Below, in pieces: positions 6,362 through 9,866 of a stretch of DNA of 9,866 bases; positions within the stretch are counted from its first letter, which is position 1; each line of letters opens with the position of its first letter. Below the pieces are notes generated by a model that was given only the letters and a program-made list of their open reading frames with translations, did not search any database and was not told the DNA's origin. Origin of the DNA: Desulfobacterales bacterium (GTDB lineage Bacteria > Desulfobacterota > Desulfobacteria > Desulfobacterales > C00003060); NCBI GenBank assembly GCA_030613145.1, contig JAUWMM010000037.1:1-9866 (forward strand), written 5' to 3'. Made by a program: the position numbers and the translations under genes.

Positions 6362-6399
6362 TTTCCGAACCTCCATATAACTACTTGTTATTAAAAACT

Positions 6400-6428
6400 A
6401 TAATATGGATGCTTCGGATTAAAATCAA
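6400..6428 (-). promoter_or_regulatory. Sigma70-type promoter for the 31-residue ORF
   Basis: On the minus strand TTGATT (6428-6423) and TATTAT (6405-6400) are separated by 17 bp, matching the sigma70 consensus at 4 of 6 and 5 of 6 positions. Transcription would begin near 6393 and give a leader of about 32 nt containing the GGAGGT ribosome binding site. The surrounding DNA is noticeably AT-rich. Confidence 0.5.
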
Positions 6429-6511
6429 TAGTCATTAAACCTAATTTATTAATTGGTAAGAGTTTAGCTTTTTATGAATGTTTCAAGTGTTACATGAATT
6501 GAATTTGCTGA

Positions 6512-6544
6512 GTGGCCAGGTTTTGCGGTGGCCAGGTTTTTGCA
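6512..6544 (+). repeat. Tandem duplication of a sigma54 promoter-like unit
   Basis: GTGGCCAGGTTTTGCG (6512-6527) is followed at once by GTGGCCAGGTTTTTGCA (6528-6544). The copies differ by one extra T and the last base. The extra T in the second copy sets the GG-to-GC distance required by sigma54; the first copy is one base short. Confidence 0.85.
6529..6544 (+). promoter_or_regulatory. Sigma54 (RpoN) -24/-12 promoter upstream of pilC
   Basis: TGGCCAGGTTTTTGCA fits the sigma54 consensus TGGCAC-N5-TTGCA with exact GG/GC spacing; only the two bases after TGGC differ. Transcription would start near 6555, about 100 nt before the pilC ATG. Sigma54 promoters need an enhancer-binding activator. PilR, the partner of the kinase encoded by the second gene of this unit, is such an activator for pilin genes in other bacteria, so PilSR control of pilC-pilS is a natural inference. 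The AT-rich stretch 6430-6511 could hold activator sites. One weak inverted pair, TTCAA (6482-6486) and TTGAA (6499-6503), lies about 63 bp before the start point. Confidence 0.65.
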
Positions 6545-6658
6545 TAAGGTTTCTGGATGGACACTGGCCAAGAGTGAAGTTCCGATTGTGTTTGAGGAGC
6601 ATTCATGATATTTTGAATTTATTGTATAACTCAGTGGAATCATTCAGCGAGGTGAAAT

Positions 6659-7873
6659 ATGGCGGTCTTTGTGTGGAAAGGAGAAGACAGGAAAGGGGCA
6701 ACCCAGAATGGTGAAATAGAGGCCCTTGATGAGAGTGTAGTGCGGGCGCAACTGCGTCGCATGCATATAAAACCCACGAAGATAAAGAAAAAGCCTAAGG
6801 ATCTTTTTGAAAATGTCGCCTTTTTGCAGCCCAAGGTGCAAACAAAGGATATTGTGGTGTTCGCAAGGCAGTTTTCAACAATGATCGATGCCGGACTCCC
6901 GCTGATTCAGAGTCTTGATATTCTGCAGGCCCAGGAAGAGAACAAAACCTTTAAGAAAACCTTGAAGGAGATCAAGGACGCTGTGGAACAAGGCTCAACC
7001 CTTGCAGATGCTTTGGGAAAATACCCAAAAATTTTTGACGAGCTGTTTGTTAATATGATTGCAGCAGGCGAAGTGGGCGGCATCTTGGATACAATTTTGG
7101 AGCGCCTTTCCAGTTACATGGAAAAGGCTATGAAACTCAGGAAACAGGTCAAGGGAGCCATGACCTACCCTATTATTGTCCTTTGTATTGCCGTTTTGGT
7201 AGTTGGCGTTATCTTGATTTTTGTAATCCCGGTCTTTGAGCAGATGTTTGCTGACTTTGGGGGGGCCCTTCCACCCGCCACTCAAATTGTGGTGGGCCTG
7301 AGTAACTTTGCCAAAGGCAATATCCATTACATAATTGGCGCAGTGGTGGTTTTTATTTTTGCATTCAAGCGGTTTTATGCCAGTGAAAAGGGACGTGTAT
7401 TGGTGGACGATGTTATGCTCAAGCTGCCTGTCTTCGGCCCCCTCTTGCGCAAGGTCGCCGTGGCCAAGTTTACGCGCACAATGGGCACCATGATTAGTAG
7501 CGGGGTGCCTATCTTGGAGGCACTGAAAATCGTGGCAAAGACGGCAGGCAATAAGACCGTCGAGGCGGCTATCTACAAAGTCCGATCGGCTATCACCGAG
7601 GGGCGCACGATGGCAGACCCCCTGGCCGAGAGCGGGGTGTTTCCATCCATGGTGTGTCAGATGGTGGCAGTGGGAGAATCTACAGGAGCCCTGGATGCCA
7701 TGTTGGATAAGATAGCCGATTTTTACGATGATGAGGTAGATGCTGCAGTTTCGAATCTGACCGCAATGATTGAGCCCTTTATGATGGTCTTTTTGGGTGT
7801 TGTCATCGGTGGGCTGGTTATTGCCATGTATTTGCCTATCTTCAAGATGGCCGGAATGGTCGGCGGCGATTAG
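6659..7873 (+). CDS. pilC: Type IV pilus inner-membrane platform protein PilC
   Basis: PilC is the polytopic platform of the type IV pilus machine, linking the cytoplasmic ATPases PilB/PilT to pilin assembly at the inner membrane. The 404-residue protein has normal length and the duplicated T2SF/GspF architecture. Domain 1 (about 65-190) holds FARQFSTMIDAGLPLIQSL and GEVGG. Domain 2 (about 268-395) holds FTRTMGTMISSGVPILEAL and GESTGAL. Membrane helices fall near 170-192, 222-238 and 371-395. A family-typical ALPPATQ follows the first helix. GAGGTGA (6649-6655) precedes the ATG. GspF homologues of type II secretion look similar, but the pilS neighbour favours PilC. pilB and pilT are not within the roughly 6.6 kb upstream; pilC is the first gene of its unit here. 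Confidence 0.94.
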   Translation: MAVFVWKGEDRKGATQNGEIEALDESVVRAQLRRMHIKPTKIKKKPKDLFENVAFLQPKVQTKDIVVFARQFSTMIDAGLPLIQSLDILQAQEENKTFKKTLKEIKDAVEQGSTLADALGKYPKIFDELFVNMIAAGEVGGILDTILERLSSYMEKAMKLRKQVKGAMTYPIIVLCIAVLVVGVILIFVIPVFEQMFADFGGALPPATQIVVGLSNFAKGNIHYIIGAVVVFIFAFKRFYASEKGRVLVDDVMLKLPVFGPLLRKVAVAKFTRTMGTMISSGVPILEALKIVAKTAGNKTVEAAIYKVRSAITEGRTMADPLAESGVFPSMVCQMVAVGESTGALDAMLDKIADFYDDEVDAAVSNLTAMIEPFMMVFLGVVIGGLVIAMYLPIFKMAGMVGGD

Positions 7874-7877
7874 GACG

Positions 7878-9563
7878 GTGGCCGGAGTTACTTCTAAGAA
7901 ACAAGCCTCACACGAATACTTGTCTGGAAGACTCCAGTGGTTGATGTTTTTGCGAGTCGTATTTGTCACCATTCTTCTCGGCTCAAGCATCCTGGTTCAA
8001 TTCAAGTATCGTGCATCCCACGACAACCCCCCTCTCTTGGTGCTTTACGGCCTAATTGCATCCGTCTATGCCCTCACGTTCATATACGTTATAGTCTTTA
8101 AACGACTCGGGCCCAGTCTCAGATTCGCGTATGTCCAAATCGGGTTGGACACTCTGTTTGTCACTTTTCTTATCTATGTGACCGGCAGCATTGCCAGTGT
8201 CTTCTCCTTCCTTTACCTGGTGGTCATTGTATACGCCAGTATTCTTCTTTACAAAAGAGGGAGCCTGATTATGGCGACCCTTTGCAGCATTCAGTACGGG
8301 GTCATGATAGATCTGGAATACTACGGAATTTTGAAGCCGTTTTATACCCCGGCCAGCATGAGTATAGAGGGATGCGAGGAGTCCTATGTGCTTTACAAGA
8401 TCATTATGACTATGGTGGCCTGCTTCTTGGTTGCCTTCTTGAGCAGCTGGCTTGCCCAACAGACCCTCAGGACGGAGAAAGAGCTTCAAGCGAAACAAAA
8501 AGACCTGGAACAGTTGGAGGCCATTAATGCCAGCATTGTACACAGTATGGATAGCGGACTTCTTACATTGACCCCTACCGGTATTATAACCAGCTTTAAT
8601 CGAGCAGCCGAGATGATAACCGGGTATAGTAGAGAAGAAGTGCTGGAAAGCCCCTTGTTAAGCATATTCCCCGATGCGGTTAAGCGGGTGGCCACACTAG
8701 ACGCCCCCCTCAAAAAAAAACCATACCGTTATGATGTGGAGTTTAGGAAAAAAGACGGGACCCCAGGTTATTTGGGTTTTTCCATGTCTTCATTGAAAGA
8801 GCCTGATGGAAGGTCAATAGGTGATTTGCTAATTTTTCAAGATTTAACCGCGTTCAAGAATATGGAGGAGCATGTCAAGAGGGTGGAGAAGCTGGCCGCC
8901 ATTGGAGAGATGGCAGCCGGCATTGCCCATGAGATAAAGAATCCGCTGGCATCCATGAGCGGCTCAGCCCAGCTGCTTAAGAAAGAGGTCAACAACACCC
9001 CTGTGGCCAGAAAACTGATGGATATCCTGCTCAGGGAAACCGACCGGCTAAACGCCTTGACCAATGATTTCCTTTTGTTTGCACGTCCCAGCCCCGAGGA
9101 AATAGAACCCGTGGAGCTGAGTTCAGCCATTGGCGACACATTGGAGCTTTTCAAAAAAAACGGTTTTTGCCAGGACAGAATTACCGTGGTTGAAGACCTT
9201 GCTTCTGATGTATGGACGGAGATGGACCCTAAGCATACACGCCAGATCCTGTGGAACTTATTTTTGAATGCTGCTCAGGCTATTGATGGGACTGGAACCA
9301 TACAAGTATCCTTGAATATAGTAGAAGATATGGTTCAAGTGACTGTGAAGGACACCGGCAGCGGCATGTCGGAAGATACTATCAGCAAAATCTTCAATCC
9401 CTTTTTTACTACCAAGGCCCACGGAACCGGCTTGGGACTTTCTATTGTCCACAGGCTTCTGGAATCTTACGACGGGCGACTGGATGTTCAAAGTCAGCAG
9501 GGCCAAGGGAGCACCTTCAAGCTGTACCTCAAGAGAATAGACCCGCCGGGCCTTTTACCTTGA
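7878..9563 (+). CDS. pilS: Membrane-bound sensor histidine kinase PilS
   Basis: PilS is the sensor of the PilS/PilR two-component system that controls type IV pilin transcription through sigma54. The 561-residue product has about six membrane helices in residues 21-193, a linker coiled region (196-215), a PAS domain (about 215-325), a HisKA dimerisation domain with phospho-accepting His351 in AHEIKNPLASMSG, and a HATPase domain. The last shows the N box NLFLNAAQA (Asn464), the G1 box DTGSGM (492-497), and FFTTKAHGTGLGL. The frame stays open into pilC, so the start is a judgement: GTG at 7878, four bases after the pilC stop, keeps the family's N-terminal RLQWLMFLR segment, although its Shine-Dalgarno (AGGA, 7872-7875) is too close to be strong. 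Translational coupling to pilC is likely. No response regulator gene follows. Confidence 0.9.
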   Translation: MAGVTSKKQASHEYLSGRLQWLMFLRVVFVTILLGSSILVQFKYRASHDNPPLLVLYGLIASVYALTFIYVIVFKRLGPSLRFAYVQIGLDTLFVTFLIYVTGSIASVFSFLYLVVIVYASILLYKRGSLIMATLCSIQYGVMIDLEYYGILKPFYTPASMSIEGCEESYVLYKIIMTMVACFLVAFLSSWLAQQTLRTEKELQAKQKDLEQLEAINASIVHSMDSGLLTLTPTGIITSFNRAAEMITGYSREEVLESPLLSIFPDAVKRVATLDAPLKKKPYRYDVEFRKKDGTPGYLGFSMSSLKEPDGRSIGDLLIFQDLTAFKNMEEHVKRVEKLAAIGEMAAGIAHEIKNPLASMSGSAQLLKKEVNNTPVARKLMDILLRETDRLNALTNDFLLFARPSPEEIEPVELSSAIGDTLELFKKNGFCQDRITVVEDLASDVWTEMDPKHTRQILWNLFLNAAQAIDGTGTIQVSLNIVEDMVQVTVKDTGSGMSEDTISKIFNPFFTTKAHGTGLGLSIVHRLLESYDGRLDVQSQQGQGSTFKLYLKRIDPPGLLP

Positions 9564-9716
9564 CACCTCCGGGCAAATACGTTAGCTCAATCGCAAATCT
9601 TGAATCGTGTAACCGCAAATCGTGAAAAGGAAACTACCACCTTTTTAGTGTTTTAGTACCTTCGTGATTGGATTTAAGTGAACGAATAACGATTTCTGAA
9701 TTATGAGTGTGGCACT
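9564..9716. other. Repeat-bearing intergenic region between pilS and lysS
   Basis: No gene is visible. CGCAAATC occurs at about 9592 and again at about 9614, each followed by a GTGA/TTGAA-like string. AAAAGG (9625-9630) pairs with CCTTTT (9640-9645), a weak AT-rich hairpin that could serve as a poor terminator for pilS. From 9637 to 9666 the degenerate unit TTTTAGTG/TTTTAGTAC/CTTCGTG gives, on the minus strand, CACGAAGG followed by similar short units, a kind of short-period intergenic repeat common in environmental bacteria. No convincing lysS promoter was found. Confidence 0.45.
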
Positions 9717-9866
9717 ATGGACGAAACAAGCGAAGTAATCCGCCGGCGACATGAGAAGGCAAGGGCGTTGGCTGATGAGGATATTGATCTTTATCCCAAC
9801 GACTTCAAGGTATCACACACGGTTGAAGCAGTTAGAAAGCACATTGATCAGCTGGCAGATGCTGTG
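9717..9866 (+). CDS. lysS: Lysyl-tRNA synthetase, N-terminal fragment cut by the window end
   Basis: The first 50 codons are present and stay open to the window edge. The product starts MDETSEVIRRRHEKARAL and has the IDLYPNDF segment (23-30) that precedes the anticodon-binding OB fold in class II lysyl-tRNA synthetases. This enzyme charges tRNA-Lys with lysine in the cytoplasm. The ATG at 9717 is the first usable start after the in-frame TAA at 9687; only a weak GAGTG (9705-9709) stands upstream. The assignment rests on the N-terminal helix and the YPN-F motif alone, as the catalytic domain lies outside the window. Confidence 0.85.
   Translation, partial: MDETSEVIRRRHEKARALADEDIDLYPNDFKVSHTVEAVRKHIDQLADAV

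Noticed and set aside
6478..6714. Plus-strand ORF of 78 codons crossing the pilC start
   Set aside because: It covers the sigma54 promoter and overlaps pilC in another frame, has no ribosome binding site, and its composition is not protein-like.
7797..7877. Extension of PilS upstream into pilC from GTG 7797
   Set aside because: The extra 27 residues are translated from the 3' end of pilC in another frame and do not resemble a PilS N-terminus.
6995..7990. 331-codon open frame antisense to pilC
   Set aside because: It is the antisense shadow of pilC: His/Asn/Gln/Cys-rich translation, no recognisable domain, no start signals. Its length follows from the codon usage of pilC.
1..9866. CRISPR array, insertion sequence, tRNA or prophage traces
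   Set aside because: No regularly spaced repeats, transposase motifs, tRNA cloverleaf sequences or integrase-like ORFs were seen on either strand.

Overview
The window is about 9.9 kb of chromosomal, mostly housekeeping DNA of moderate G+C. It most resembles a member of the Desulfobacterota (former Deltaproteobacteria, Desulfobacterales-like). The grounds are a PxxKW-type cysteine-rich small protein, a PilC/PilS type IV pilus pair, the character of the encoded proteins, and intergenic inverted repeats built on CAGTGGTCAGTGG and AATTCCTGAATC. This placement is inference from protein and repeat style, not from a marker gene.

Layout. A sigma70-like promoter (86-119) leads to argC (216-1253), which begins with a curious 13-bp duplication of its own start region that makes a six-codon upstream ORF. 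A large imperfect inverted repeat (1259-1342) separates argC from truA (1352-2113). truA runs tail-to-tail into a CLC-family anion transporter gene on the minus strand (2102-4369/4390), overlapping it by 12 bp. The transporter carries four CBS domains, twice the usual number. Divergent from it is a class I-gamma aminotransferase gene (4539-5732), probably aspartate aminotransferase, with a near-perfect Shine-Dalgarno sequence. A 25-bp-arm inverted repeat starts right after its stop codon.

The stretch 5733-6658 looks empty in a long-ORF view but holds real content. On the minus strand lie a 92-residue PxxKW cysteine-rich protein (5798-6076) with a superb Shine-Dalgarno, and an unannotated-looking 31-residue ORF (6266-6361) with its own promoter and a GGAGGT ribosome binding site. 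On the plus strand lies a sigma54 (-24/-12) promoter, duplicated in tandem, in front of pilC.

The right part is a pilus unit: pilC (6659-7873), the inner-membrane platform protein, and pilS (7878-9563), a membrane histidine kinase, separated by four bases. PilS normally signals to PilR, a sigma54 activator, so the sigma54 promoter ahead of pilC-pilS suggests autoregulation. pilR does not follow pilS here. After a 153-bp repeat-bearing gap the window ends inside the start of lysS (9717 onward).

Nothing points to a phage, insertion sequence or CRISPR array. The parts most worth a second look are the 31-residue ORF, the duplicated sigma54 promoter, the four-CBS CLC protein with a changed proton-pathway residue, and the PxxKW protein.
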